A DNA stretch of 64,000 nt from Enterovibrio qingdaonensis. Its GTDB lineage: Bacteria > Pseudomonadota > Gammaproteobacteria > Enterobacterales > Vibrionaceae. The DNA is taken from contig NZ_JAJUBB010000003.1 of the NCBI RefSeq assembly GCF_028683135.1, positions 62,001-126,000 on the forward strand. The letters are read 5' to 3'. How positions within the stretch are numbered: position 1 is the first letter of the stretch; each line of letters opens with the position of its first letter. Under the pieces are notes generated by a model that saw only the letters and a program-made list of their open reading frames with translations, searched no databases and had not been told where the DNA came from. The translations under genes were made by a program, and so were the position numbers. Positions 9,709 through 18,427 of the stretch are shown here, one piece after another.

Positions 9709-10683
9709 TTACTCTTCGTAAACAAACTCTGGTGAATCGATTTCAACGCGGCGGTTTTTCGCGCGACCTTGTTCTGTGTCATTTGATGCAACAGGATCTT
9801 TTTCACCCATGCCGACAACACTCAAACGATCAGCACTAACGCCATTGTCTGTGAAGTAGTTTGCGACAGTTTGTGCACGCTGCTCAGACAGTGTTTGGTT
9901 AAATGCTTCTGAGCCTACGCTGTCGGTGTGGCCAATGATAATCGCCGTTGACTGTGGGAAGTCTTGCAAGCGCTTGAGCATCGGGTCTAACTGGCTTGCG
10001 GCACCCGCAGACAGTGAAGATTTACCGAAGGCGAACAGTTCCACTTCATCAGCCTCAGAGAACACATAGCGTTTTGGTTCCACGACTTCTTCAACGACGA
10101 CCACTTCTTCAACAACGACGTACTCAGGCTCTGAGTGACGACCGAAGTGGAACGTAATACCCGCTGAAATGAAGTGGTGGTCAGCGTCCATGTAACCTTC
10201 ATCCATTTTCGGAATGTATTGGTATTCCAAGCGAACGTTTACAAGGTCATTTGCACGGTGGTCAACACCCAACGCTGTCAGCAAAGAGAGATCATCTTCG
10301 CTGCCTGCGTTGCTATCCCAATCCCACCACGCGACACCAATTTTACCGTAGATGTCGGTAGCGTCGGTGATGCCGATATTGAGCTTTGGTGCCAGAGTCA
10401 GAGCGGTAAGATCACCACTACGCTTCGTGCCGACTGAGTTGTAAAAGGTTTCAAAGTTGCCAAGGTAGTCATAGGTTGATTCAATCGAAAAACCATTGGC
10501 AAAGTCATAACCTGCAATCAGGCCTACACCCACTTCTTGGTCATCACAACTGCCAGCTTGACACGCATCTTCTAGTGTTGATGAGCCGAAACGCCCACCA
10601 AGATAAAAGTTTGAATCATCTTGGGCATACGCGAAAGGCGAGAGTGCCATCATGATTGCTAGGCTAGTCACTGCTTTTTTCAT
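9709..10683 (-). CDS. OmpA-like outer membrane protein
   Basis: This 324-residue precursor has a signal peptide (MKKAVTSLAIMMALSPFAYA), an eight-strand-type N-terminal barrel region (about residues 25-190), a Val/Glu-rich hinge (VVVEEVVVVEEVVEPK) and a C-terminal OmpA peptidoglycan-binding domain with the motif IIIGHTDSVGSEAFNQTLSEQRA and the ending GRAKNRRVEI. It anchors the outer membrane to the cell wall. The ATG at 10683 is preferred over one 15 bases upstream because GGAG sits at a good distance from it, while the upstream ATG touches its only purine run. The mature N-terminus has two cysteines (DACQAGSC) that could form a disulfide. Confidence 0.92.
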   Translation of the reverse strand: MKKAVTSLAIMMALSPFAYAQDDSNFYLGGRFGSSTLEDACQAGSCDDQEVGVGLIAGYDFANGFSIESTYDYLGNFETFYNSVGTKRSGDLTALTLAPKLNIGITDATDIYGKIGVAWWDWDSNAGSEDDLSLLTALGVDHRANDLVNVRLEYQYIPKMDEGYMDADHHFISAGITFHFGRHSEPEYVVVEEVVVVEEVVEPKRYVFSEADEVELFAFGKSSLSAGAASQLDPMLKRLQDFPQSTAIIIGHTDSVGSEAFNQTLSEQRAQTVANYFTDNGVSADRLSVVGMGEKDPVASNDTEQGRAKNRRVEIDSPEFVYEE

Positions 10684-10972
10684 TTTACTTTTCTCCATTC
10701 CTTCTAGAGAGGGTTTTGAACTAATGACTCAATTGCTTGGCCGCAAGTCACGGTTCAAAAGTTTGCTAAACGCAAATCTTCTCAATCACCAACGGACTGG
10801 TGATTTAATAAGCTAGGCTAGGTGTGGCTAGCTTGCAATACAAGTGCAAGCACGGAAAATCAGGCTTTTTTAATGCAACACTGTTCGAAAAAGCGAGAGA
10901 TTCAAGAAGAGCTAATGTGAAAATTTGTGGCAGTAAGTGCGGGCTGAAAGAGTAAGAATGTGGGGAAATAAA
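10684..10972. promoter_or_regulatory. Upstream region of the OmpA-like gene with two overlapping inverted repeats
   Basis: The gap between the OmpA-like gene and the DUF2786 gene (both minus) should hold the OmpA promoter and leader. Two perfect 7-base inverted repeats share bases 831-834 of this kilobase: AAGCTAG at 10810-10816 with CTAGCTT at 10828-10834, and GCTTGCA at 10831-10837 with TGCAAGC at 10845-10851. The two hairpins would be mutually exclusive in RNA. No function is known. Confidence 0.4.
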
Positions 10973-10995
10973 AAAGCGCCTATGCGAGGCGCTTT
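10967..10995 (-). terminator. Rho-independent terminator overlapping the end of the DUF2786 gene
   Basis: On the minus strand the stem AAAGCGCC (loop of seven) GGCGCTTT is followed by a T-run. The stem includes the last codons and the stop codon of the DUF2786 gene, so the signal is partly coding. Confidence 0.85.
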
Positions 10996-11669
10996 ACTGC
11001 TCTTGCTCCACCGACGGGACGACTGACAGAAATTTGTTTTCCTTTTTTCATGCCTTTTTCATAATCGTCGGTGATGGCCTTCATCGCTTCTTTTAGTTGT
11101 TGTTTGAAGGTTTCACGATCGATGTTTTTGAATTGGCTGTCAATGTAGTCTTTGATTTTGTCATCTGAATCATCGGTTGGCGCAATCTTAGGTAATTTCG
11201 CTAACGCACCTTCTAACCAACCCATGGTGAATGAAGAGACGCGTCGTGTCAGCTCCATCTGGGATGTGCCTGAGCCTTGGAAACTGTTGCGGAATTGACC
11301 AATGTGTTCGTTCATCTCGCGATAAACAATATCAAACGCAAATGCGGCAAAAATGGCACGATCAGCATCACCAATGAATTCTGCTTTCTTTAACCCTTTA
11401 TGGTTGGTCAATACGCACTCAACACCAAAACGCGTGTTGATACCGCGGATGATCTTCAGTACTGCATCACTGATAGAGGTTGGCAGCAAGGTTTCTGAGG
11501 TGGTTTTCCCCATACTGATGAAGTCGATATCATCTTGATCAAGGCCATATTTTCGCATCAAGCTCTGCGCCATTTTGATGGCTTGAGCAGCTTCATTGAT
11601 GTTCGAAGAGTTACTCAGTTCAAGACATTTAGCAATTTTCTTAAGCGCTTTGCGTTTCGCGTCAGACAT
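10980..11669 (-). CDS. DUF2786 domain protein of unknown function
   Basis: The 229-residue protein begins with the DUF2786 pattern: MSDAKRKALKKIAKCLELSNSS, then EAAQAIKMAQSLMRKYGLDQDDI. Such domains are found in bacterial and phage proteins with no established biochemical role. The middle part (about 75-150) is compatible with the second domain often fused to DUF2786. There is no signal peptide or membrane segment. It is a single gene whose terminator overlaps its stop. I cannot assign a function. Confidence 0.8.
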   Translation of the reverse strand: MSDAKRKALKKIAKCLELSNSSNINEAAQAIKMAQSLMRKYGLDQDDIDFISMGKTTSETLLPTSISDAVLKIIRGINTRFGVECVLTNHKGLKKAEFIGDADRAIFAAFAFDIVYREMNEHIGQFRNSFQGSGTSQMELTRRVSSFTMGWLEGALAKLPKIAPTDDSDDKIKDYIDSQFKNIDRETFKQQLKEAMKAITDDYEKGMKKGKQISVSRPVGGARAVKRLA

Positions 11670-11868
11670 TCAATTCACCACTAAAAAACGGGAGCAGTAT
11701 TTTACATTCAACTGCGCGATTTACCAAATAGACATGAGAATTTTTAAGGTGTGTAGCAAAAAAGGGACGCTAAGTCAGGTGAACTTTTTGAGAATTCAGT
11801 AACACGGTGAAAGTTAACCGGTAATCCTGCGGTCTGTATTTTCGACGATAACAAGGATGAGTGTAACC

Positions 11869-12783
11869 ATGGCAGTAATCTCAAAAAAAGAACTAACAAA
11901 TACAACGATGGCGATGCTGGCCTTGTTGTTTTTTGCTGCTAACTCTGTGCTATGCCGAATGGCGTTGGCGGAAACCAATATCGATCCTGCTTCTTTTACT
12001 AGCATTCGTCTCGTGTCGGGCGCAATCATGCTTTTTCTGCTGTCTTCAATTGATTGCTGGCGTCGAGGTGATGACGATGATGGTTGCAAGCTCACCCATC
12101 GCCCGCTTGAACACTGGCTCGCTGCTGCCATGCTTTTCTTGTATGCCGCTGCGTTTTCTTTCGCATATATGTACCTTGATACGGGCGTTGGCGCGTTAGT
12201 GTTATTCGCATTTGTACAGTTGACCATGTTTGCGTATAGCCACTACAAAGAAGGCGGAGCCAGTGGATTGGAGTACATTGGCGCACTCACGGCAATTTGT
12301 GGGTTGGGGTATTTAGTTTCACCCGGTATCCACGCGCCTGATATGTGGGGAGCGGCTCTGATGGCGATTTCTGGCATTGCATGGGGGGCTTATAGTGTTC
12401 TCGGTAAAGAAATCAAACTGCCTCAGTTAAAAGCTAACTGCATCAACTTTCGTTTAAGCCTGTTTTTTGTCGTGCCTTTTTTCTTGCTAAATATACCGAT
12501 GAACGCACTTTCAGCTGATGGTGTTTGGCTTGCCATTGCATCGGGAGCCATTGCATCTGCAGTTGGTTATGCGATTTGGTATTGGGTCGTTAAGCAATTT
12601 AAAGCAACCCAAGCCGGCGTGATGCAGTTGACGGTTCCCCTGATTGCAGCGTACGCGGGGTTCTTGTTTCTTGATGAAGCGTTAACGATGCGAATGGCGA
12701 TTGCCGCAACGGTAATATTGCTCGGTATTGCGGTTACGTTTGTGGCGAAAGAGCGTAAGCAGCCTGCCGCGACGAACCGATAG
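11869..12783 (+). CDS. EamA (DMT) family transporter
   Basis: The 304-residue inner-membrane protein has about ten hydrophobic segments arranged as two EamA repeats, with the conserved segments FFAANSVLCRMAL and TSIRLVSGAIMLFLL in the first and YAIWYWVVKQFKATQAGVM in the second. These are metabolite or drug exporters of the drug/metabolite superfamily. An ATG at 11857 is in frame but has no room for its own ribosome site. The ATG at 11869 has AAGGA 11 bases upstream and is preferred. The substrate is unknown, and no partner genes are seen. Confidence 0.85.
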   Translation: MAVISKKELTNTTMAMLALLFFAANSVLCRMALAETNIDPASFTSIRLVSGAIMLFLLSSIDCWRRGDDDDGCKLTHRPLEHWLAAAMLFLYAAAFSFAYMYLDTGVGALVLFAFVQLTMFAYSHYKEGGASGLEYIGALTAICGLGYLVSPGIHAPDMWGAALMAISGIAWGAYSVLGKEIKLPQLKANCINFRLSLFFVVPFFLLNIPMNALSADGVWLAIASGAIASAVGYAIWYWVVKQFKATQAGVMQLTVPLIAAYAGFLFLDEALTMRMAIAATVILLGIAVTFVAKERKQPAATNR

Positions 12784-12830
12784 AGAGTCAATCTATCACC
12801 TCCGGCAAGCTTCAGTTCATGCCACAGAGG

Positions 12831-13742
12831 TTACCACTGGGTAAACGACGCGGCATTTTCAGTGGTCATCAACTTGGTTGGGATCAGAATATTTAGGTTT
12901 TCGGGTGTGTGTCCGTTAAGTAACTGTTTCGCTAGACCGACGGCTTCTCGACTCATTGTATCGGGAAACTGTGTGGCAGTACCTAGCCATGCGCTTCTTT
13001 TCTCAAGCAACGCGTCACGAGCAGCAGGGCTGCCGTCTACTGACATGATCAATGCACTGGATCCTGCCTGTGATATGGCCTGTTCCGCGCCTAATGCGGT
13101 TCGATCGTTAATCGCAAATATACCATCTATGTCATCGAAAGCTTGCAGTGCGTAAGCCATGCTTTCTAACCCACCTTCAAAGCTGGCTGTTCCATTCAGA
13201 CTTTTATCGATAAGCGATATGTTCGGATAGGCTGAGAGGACATCAATGCATCCTTCAACACGTTCGATGACAGAAGAAACTTGCGGCCCGTTAATAATGA
13301 GTGCGTTGCCTGTCCCTCCAAGTGCGTCCGCCAATCCAAGGCAGGCGATCGATCCTGCCTGATAATTATCTGTCGTCACCGTGGCAGAAGCATGTCTGGC
13401 TCTTACATCAATGGCAACTATAGGAGTCCCGTTTCTGGTTATTGATTTAACGGCTGGGCCAATTTTGTGTTCGTCTGATGCCACGAGGAAAATAACGTCA
13501 ACATCCTCTGCGGCAAACTCTTCAAGTTGTCTGATTTGACGGGGAATATCATAGGCACTGGATCGGACGAGCAGCTTGGCATCTAAGCCAAACACGTGAT
13601 GCATTTCGTCCCGAATGCTTCTCACCATGGAAATGAAATAAGGATTTGTCAGGTCAGAAACGCTGACGCCCGCTTTTATTGTTGCGAGCGCAGGGTGAGA
13701 GAAAAATGTCAATGCTAGAAAAAGAACAAGGCCTTTTGGCAT
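12831..13742 (-). CDS. Periplasmic sugar-binding protein (RbsB/LacI-like fold), orphan
   Basis: The 303-residue precursor starts at ATG 13742, with CAGG seven bases upstream; longer in-frame starts lack a ribosome site. A signal peptide (GLVLFLALTFFSHPALA) precedes a type I periplasmic binding fold with SVSDLTNPYFISMVRSI, FLVASDEHKIGPAVKSI and IFAINDRTALGAEQAI. Such proteins feed ABC sugar importers or sensor kinases. There is no ABC permease or ATPase gene next to it. It follows eda on the same strand after about 100 bases, at the end of the uronate operon, so it may belong to that pathway or sense a sugar for another system. Confidence 0.85.
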   Translation of the reverse strand: MPKGLVLFLALTFFSHPALATIKAGVSVSDLTNPYFISMVRSIRDEMHHVFGLDAKLLVRSSAYDIPRQIRQLEEFAAEDVDVIFLVASDEHKIGPAVKSITRNGTPIVAIDVRARHASATVTTDNYQAGSIACLGLADALGGTGNALIINGPQVSSVIERVEGCIDVLSAYPNISLIDKSLNGTASFEGGLESMAYALQAFDDIDGIFAINDRTALGAEQAISQAGSSALIMSVDGSPAARDALLEKRSAWLGTATQFPDTMSREAVGLAKQLLNGHTPENLNILIPTKLMTTENAASFTQW

Positions 13743-13845
13743 GGCATTACCTGAGTTTGATGAGTTTAGTCGCTGTCTAGCTTTCATTTGGGGATATCGA
13801 CACGGGTAAGGCTGAATCCAATTTGTTCGAAACAATACTGAGCAC

Positions 13846-14472
13846 CTATCTTAGTAACTTTACAACGTCAGATGTAAGTCTTGCAATTTCATCCCAGTCT
13901 TTATTAGCAATCAGCGTTTTGTCTACCATCCAAGTGCCACCACAAGCGATCACTCTTGGCAGGTCTAAGTAATCTTGAATGTTGTTTTGCGTTATACCAC
14001 CGGTTGGCATCAGTTGAATATTGCTGTAGGGCGCGAGTAATGATTTGGCCATGTTAATGCCGCCAGAGGCTTCAGCGGGGAAAAATTTTAGGGTGTTGAC
14101 GCCCATTTCAATGGCGGCTTCAATCGTGCTCGGGTTATTCACGCCCGGCACTATCTCTATGTTCAGTTCTTGGCATGCTCGAACAGTATTGGGATTAAAG
14201 CCTGGAGAGACGATAAATTGTGCTCCTGCATCTTTCGCAGCAATGACTTGCTCGCGATTCAATACCGTGCCTGCACCAATGAGCATGTCAGGCCGATGTT
14301 GCCTCAATAAACGAATAGCTTCTACTGCAGCATCTGATCGAAAGGTGATCTCTGCAACGGGTAAACCGTTCTCATGAAGCACTTTTCCCAAAGGAATGAT
14401 GTCTTCAGCATTATCAAGAGCAATGACAGGGATGATTTTTAACTGTCCTAATTGTTCGCTAATATTTGGCAT
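13846..14472 (-). CDS. eda: 2-keto-3-deoxy-6-phosphogluconate (KDPG) aldolase
   Basis: This 208-residue class I aldolase splits KDPG into pyruvate and glyceraldehyde-3-phosphate, the last step of the uronate and Entner-Doudoroff routes. Visible active-site residues are E41 and R45 in VAEITFRSD and the Schiff-base lysine K129 in NTLKFFPAEASGG. The phosphate-site glycines are in MPTGGIT. Length and motif order match the E. coli enzyme. It follows kdgK by nine bases on the same strand, in an operon with uxaC and uxuB. Confidence 0.95.
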   Translation of the reverse strand: MPNISEQLGQLKIIPVIALDNAEDIIPLGKVLHENGLPVAEITFRSDAAVEAIRLLRQHRPDMLIGAGTVLNREQVIAAKDAGAQFIVSPGFNPNTVRACQELNIEIVPGVNNPSTIEAAIEMGVNTLKFFPAEASGGINMAKSLLAPYSNIQLMPTGGITQNNIQDYLDLPRVIACGGTWMVDKTLIANKDWDEIARLTSDVVKLLR

Positions 14473-14481
14473 TGTTATTCC

Positions 14482-15456
14482 TTAGATTGCTGCTGAGAAG
14501 GTAAGGTCTCTGGAGATGATGGCACCACGATGCTGGATGACAGTTCCCGCAAGCGCATTGCCTTGATGACACGCTTCAATAATTGTTCTGCCTGCAAGGT
14601 AAGCGGCAAGAAACCCTCCGTTAAAAGAGTCACCCGCTGAGGTGGTATCGACGACGGATTTAACCGGTTTGGTTGCGATATATTGGGGGACATCACTTGC
14701 CCAATCTTGGAATAGGCATCCATGAGCACCATGTTTGACGACAATTTTTTGGATGCCAAACGTGCTTAAACGGGCAATGGTTGCTAGCGGGGAAGCGTCT
14801 CCCCATAACGTCTGCTCATCTTTAAAGGTGACAAGCGCGAGGTCTGTGAACTCGTACATGGACCGATAGGCCTGCTTTGCGGTCAGCCCATGATCGTCAG
14901 AAGGCCACAGAGTCGGGCGGTAATTGCTATCAAATACAATTTCAACGCCAGCCTGATTTAAGCTTGCTATCAGGGCTAACATGGATTTTCTATCTTTTGC
15001 TGGAAGTATCGCGAGGCTTATTCCACTTATCATTACGACATCTACTTGTCTCAATGCTTGAGCGAGCCGCTGAAATTCTGGGTGTTGGAACAAGTACCTC
15101 GCAGCAGATTGGTTTCTCCAATACAGAAAGTTACGCTCGCCAGACTCATCCAGTTGAATCATGTAAAGACCTGGGTTGCGTTTACTGTCTCGAAGCACAA
15201 GGCGAGTGTTGATTCCTTCTCCTTGCCAACGATTTAGCATCTCATCACTGAGTACATCTTCACCAAGCGCAGTGACATAGGATACGTCGATGGACTGCTC
15301 TTGATAGCGTGCAGCCGAAACGCGGGAGAGATAGACTGCGGTATTCAGAGTATCGCCGCCAAACGTTTGCTGCATTGTGCTAAATGGCATTCCGCTAAGT
15401 TCGATCATGCATTCGCCGATGATGGCAATTTTCTTGGTTTTCTTTATCTGTGGCAT
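14482..15456 (-). CDS. kdgK: 2-dehydro-3-deoxygluconokinase
   Basis: This 324-residue PfkB-family sugar kinase phosphorylates KDG to KDPG. It opens with KIAIIGECMIELSG, typical of KdgK, has NRNPGLYMIQLDESGERNFLYWRNQSA-type substrate residues near 100-125 and the PfkB signature DTTSAGDSFNGGFLAAYL with the catalytic Asp near residue 285. The ATG at 15456 is chosen because GGAG lies seven bases upstream, inside the end of uxaC. It begins one base after the uxaC stop codon, which suggests coupled translation. Confidence 0.94.
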   Translation of the reverse strand: MPQIKKTKKIAIIGECMIELSGMPFSTMQQTFGGDTLNTAVYLSRVSAARYQEQSIDVSYVTALGEDVLSDEMLNRWQGEGINTRLVLRDSKRNPGLYMIQLDESGERNFLYWRNQSAARYLFQHPEFQRLAQALRQVDVVMISGISLAILPAKDRKSMLALIASLNQAGVEIVFDSNYRPTLWPSDDHGLTAKQAYRSMYEFTDLALVTFKDEQTLWGDASPLATIARLSTFGIQKIVVKHGAHGCLFQDWASDVPQYIATKPVKSVVDTTSAGDSFNGGFLAAYLAGRTIIEACHQGNALAGTVIQHRGAIISRDLTFSAAI

Positions 15457-15457
15457 T

Positions 15458-16873
15458 TTAAGACTCCGTTGCATCAAAATAACGCTTGGCGTTCCCGAAA
15501 CAGATGTCTTCGATCATAGGCGCGAGCATCGACATATCATTGGGGATTTCCCCTTCTTCAACCCAACGCCCGATCATTTGGCATAGGATCCTTCTGAAGT
15601 ACTCGTGGCGTGTATAAGAAAGAAAGCAGCGAGAATCAGTGAGCATGCCAATGAATTGACTGAGCAAGCCGAGCTGGGCCAATTGGGTGAGTTGGCGCGT
15701 CATGCCGTCTTTTTGGTCGTTAAACCACCAAGCAGACCCAAATTGCACCTTGCCTTGAATACCGCCAGATTGAAAGTTGCCCATCATCGTAGCCAACACT
15801 TCGTTGTCGGCGGGGTTTAGACAGTAAAGAACTGTTTTAGGCAGCTTGTCGCTTTTATCCATTTCATCGAGTAGTCGAGCGAGCGGCCACCCAATATTAC
15901 GATCACCAATAGAGTCGAAACCTGTATCTGGCCCCAGTAAGCGGAACATGCGGGTCGAGTTGTTGCGCTGTGCGCCGATATGAAGCTGCATAACCCAGCC
16001 TAATCGATGATATTGTTCGCCAAGCCAAACCTGAATGGCAGTGCTGAACTGAGCCACCTGAATGTCGTCAAGAATAAGACCGTTAAGTCGGTCAGAGAGA
16101 ATTTTGTCGAGTGTCTGCACGGAAGGAATCTCGGCATAACGTATTGTATCTAAGCCATGATCAGCAGCTCGACAGCCAAGTCGGTCAAAATGAGTTAAAC
16201 GTGAACTTAATGCGATGACAAGATCACTAAAAGTGCAGATAGCGACATCAGAGGCTTGTTCAAGAGCTTGCAAGTAATCGGCAAAGTTATCACGCTCGAT
16301 GTGAATCACGTTGTCGGGTCGCCAACTCGGTCTGACATCAATATCGAATTCGCTATCTGCATTTATGGCGGCATGATGTTCCAATGAATCAATGGGATCA
16401 TCAGTAGTACCGACGAATTTGACATTCATTTGTTGCATGATGCCACGAGCAGAAAACCCGGAAGAGGCAAGCTTCTCGTTACATTCACTCCAGATAACTT
16501 CGGCAGTTTTAGGACTTAATAGTTTGCCTGTAATTCCAAAAGGGCGTCGAAGTTCGAGGTGAGTCCAATGATAGAGTGGGTTACCCATTGTCATTGGTAC
16601 TGTTTTTGCCCACGCTTGAAATTTCTCATAATCATCGGCATCGCCGGTGATAAGGCGTTCTTCTATCCCTGCTGCGCGCATACCACGCCATTTGTAATGA
16701 TCGCGTTCTAACCAAAGTTGCGTGATATTGTCAAACTGTCGGTTATTGGCGATTTCAGCCGGATTGAGGTGACAGTGGAAATCGTAGATTGGCTGTTTGG
16801 CTGCATGCTCGTGGTAGAGGAAGCGAGCTGTTTCGTTCAGCAGCAAGAAATCCTCACTCATAAAATGATTCAT
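15458..16873 (-). CDS. uxaC: Glucuronate isomerase
   Basis: The 471-residue enzyme converts D-glucuronate to D-fructuronate (and galacturonate to tagaturonate). It matches UxaC throughout: [19 protein letters not shown] near residues 29-47, [24 protein letters not shown] and [18 protein letters not shown]. Its length equals the E. coli enzyme of about 470. It sits between uxuB (11 bases upstream) and kdgK (one base downstream) in one minus-strand operon. With no uxaB or uxaA homologue here, glucuronate rather than galacturonate is the likely substrate. Confidence 0.95.
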   Translation of the reverse strand: MNHFMSEDFLLLNETARFLYHEHAAKQPIYDFHCHLNPAEIANNRQFDNITQLWLERDHYKWRGMRAAGIEERLITGDADDYEKFQAWAKTVPMTMGNPLYHWTHLELRRPFGITGKLLSPKTAEVIWSECNEKLASSGFSARGIMQQMNVKFVGTTDDPIDSLEHHAAINADSEFDIDVRPSWRPDNVIHIERDNFADYLQALEQASDVAICTFSDLVIALSSRLTHFDRLGCRAADHGLDTIRYAEIPSVQTLDKILSDRLNGLILDDIQVAQFSTAIQVWLGEQYHRLGWVMQLHIGAQRNNSTRMFRLLGPDTGFDSIGDRNIGWPLARLLDEMDKSDKLPKTVLYCLNPADNEVLATMMGNFQSGGIQGKVQFGSAWWFNDQKDGMTRQLTQLAQLGLLSQFIGMLTDSRCFLSYTRHEYFRRILCQMIGRWVEEGEIPNDMSMLAPMIEDICFGNAKRYFDATES

Positions 16874-16884
16874 CAGGTTACATC

Positions 16885-18351
16885 CTATAGCGACGCGACA
16901 GTGGTTTGAGCCCCGTTATCGATTAATGACTGATAGGCTTTTGATACGGCTTCTATCACTTTGGGGCTTTTGCCTATTTCCGATGGGAAGATTGTCTCGA
17001 TTGCCAAAAGTTCAGGAACCACGGAAGTACGTTGCCCATGCTTTGCGGATATAGAGCAGAGTAATTGCGCCATCGGGTCACGCACATCAATTGCATTGCC
17101 TTTTTCATCAACGCCAGAAACGTAGCGCATCCAACCAGCTATACCCGTGGCAATCCATGAAAAATCGCTTCTATTTGCGAGGTGGAACATCAAGCTATTA
17201 CTCATGCGTTGCGGAATTTTTTGGCTTCCATCCATGGCAATCTGCCACGTCCGGTGCTTCAAGCTAGGGTTACTAAAGCGCTCGATGAGCATGTTTGCGT
17301 AGCGTTCGAGATTCGTGCCCACAGGTACTGATAGAGAAGGGGCTTGTGCTTTCATCATCATGTCAAAAGCGGCTTTTCGATAATTCGGATCCCTCATGGT
17401 GTCTGATATGTACTCATAGCCACCCAAATAGCCAAGATAGGCTAGGAATGAATGAGTGCCATTCAGCATGCGTAGTTTCATCTCTTCGTAAGGAATCACA
17501 TCAGCGACAAACTCAGCACCCGCAAGGTTCCAATCCGGGCGTCCCGCTACGAAATTATCTTCAATCACCCATTGACGAAATGGCTCGGTCGCTATTGCGC
17601 AAGGGTCGAAAACGCCTAGCAGGTCAGCGATTTCTACCAAGGTCTCCTCAGACGCGGCAGGCACAATTCTATCAACCATAGTACAGGGAAAAGAGACGTT
17701 TTCAGCAATCCAAGAGCCAAGTTCAGGGTCGACCAAGTTGGCATACTCGAGTATGGCTGCGCTGGCGACTCGGCCGTTCTCTCGCAGGTTATCGCAGGAA
17801 AGTACGGTAAATGCGGGAAGTTTCCGAACCATACGAAGCCTCAGAGCTTGAACGATGTATCCAAGTGCCGACTTTGGCTTGGTTGGGTTATCAATATCAT
17901 GACGGATATTGGGGGCGTTCCTATCTAGGGTGCCTGATAAAGGGTCAATACAGTATCCCTTTTCCGTGATAGTCATTGAGACAATTGCGACCTGAGACTC
18001 TGCCATTTTTTCCAAGATAGCCTCAACACCATCTAAAGCGGGATGTCGAGATTCGCACACAGCACCAATCACTTGTAATGCTGTTGTATCAGCCCCTTTT
18101 TCAGCGATGGTATAGAGGTGATCTTGGGCGCGTAAATGTTCAAAAAGAGGAGCATTACTCAGAAGACTGATTTCGCATATACCCCAATCGCTGTTCGTTC
18201 TGTGCAACAATTCGTTGGTATATAAAGCTTGATGCGCTCGGTGGAAAGCACCAAAACCCAGATGCACGATCCGACTTTTTAGCTTCTTACGGTTATATGT
18301 TGGCAACAATACTCTGTCAGATAACGCGCTATTTGAAATGTTTATATCCAT
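16885..18351 (-). CDS. uxuB: Fructuronate reductase (D-mannonate oxidoreductase)
   Basis: The 488-residue long-chain mannitol-dehydrogenase family enzyme reduces D-fructuronate to D-mannonate with NADH. Seen: an N-terminal nucleotide fold with [15 protein letters not shown] near residue 30, the family signature TMVDRIVPA near 225-235, and the catalytic segment [19 protein letters not shown]. The ATG at 18351 gives the E. coli UxuB length. In-frame ATGs 33 and 42 bases upstream would extend it and would start inside a strong hairpin. The related tagaturonate reductase UxaB is the main alternative, but the uxuA and uxaC context favours UxuB. Confidence 0.9.
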   Translation of the reverse strand: MDINISNSALSDRVLLPTYNRKKLKSRIVHLGFGAFHRAHQALYTNELLHRTNSDWGICEISLLSNAPLFEHLRAQDHLYTIAEKGADTTALQVIGAVCESRHPALDGVEAILEKMAESQVAIVSMTITEKGYCIDPLSGTLDRNAPNIRHDIDNPTKPKSALGYIVQALRLRMVRKLPAFTVLSCDNLRENGRVASAAILEYANLVDPELGSWIAENVSFPCTMVDRIVPAASEETLVEIADLLGVFDPCAIATEPFRQWVIEDNFVAGRPDWNLAGAEFVADVIPYEEMKLRMLNGTHSFLAYLGYLGGYEYISDTMRDPNYRKAAFDMMMKAQAPSLSVPVGTNLERYANMLIERFSNPSLKHRTWQIAMDGSQKIPQRMSNSLMFHLANRSDFSWIATGIAGWMRYVSGVDEKGNAIDVRDPMAQLLCSISAKHGQRTSVVPELLAIETIFPSEIGKSPKVIEAVSKAYQSLIDNGAQTTVASL

Positions 18352-18370
18352 ATGATTCGCTTTCTGTTTT

Positions 18371-18400
18371 AGCGAGATTGGCATTACATGCAATCTCGCT
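18371..18400 (-). other. Intercistronic hairpin between dctM and uxuB
   Basis: AGCGAGATTG at 18371-18380 is perfectly repeated inverted as CAATCTCGCT at 18391-18400. The inner bases CAT-TAC-ATG add three pairs beyond a single bulged G. Neither side has a T-run, so it is not a standard terminator. It is more likely an mRNA-stability or processing hairpin, or an operator. It lies 19 bases before the uxuB start. Confidence 0.7.
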
Positions 18401-18427
18401 GTCCCTACATCTAAGTTTTCAAATTAA

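Noticed and set aside
14475-14759. Open frame on the minus strand inside kdgK
   Set aside because: It is an alternative reading frame of kdgK with no family features and no ribosome site.
16885-18351. Tagaturonate reductase (UxaB) instead of UxuB
   Set aside because: UxaB and UxuB are related, but uxuA is present and uxaA is absent, and length and motifs fit UxuB.
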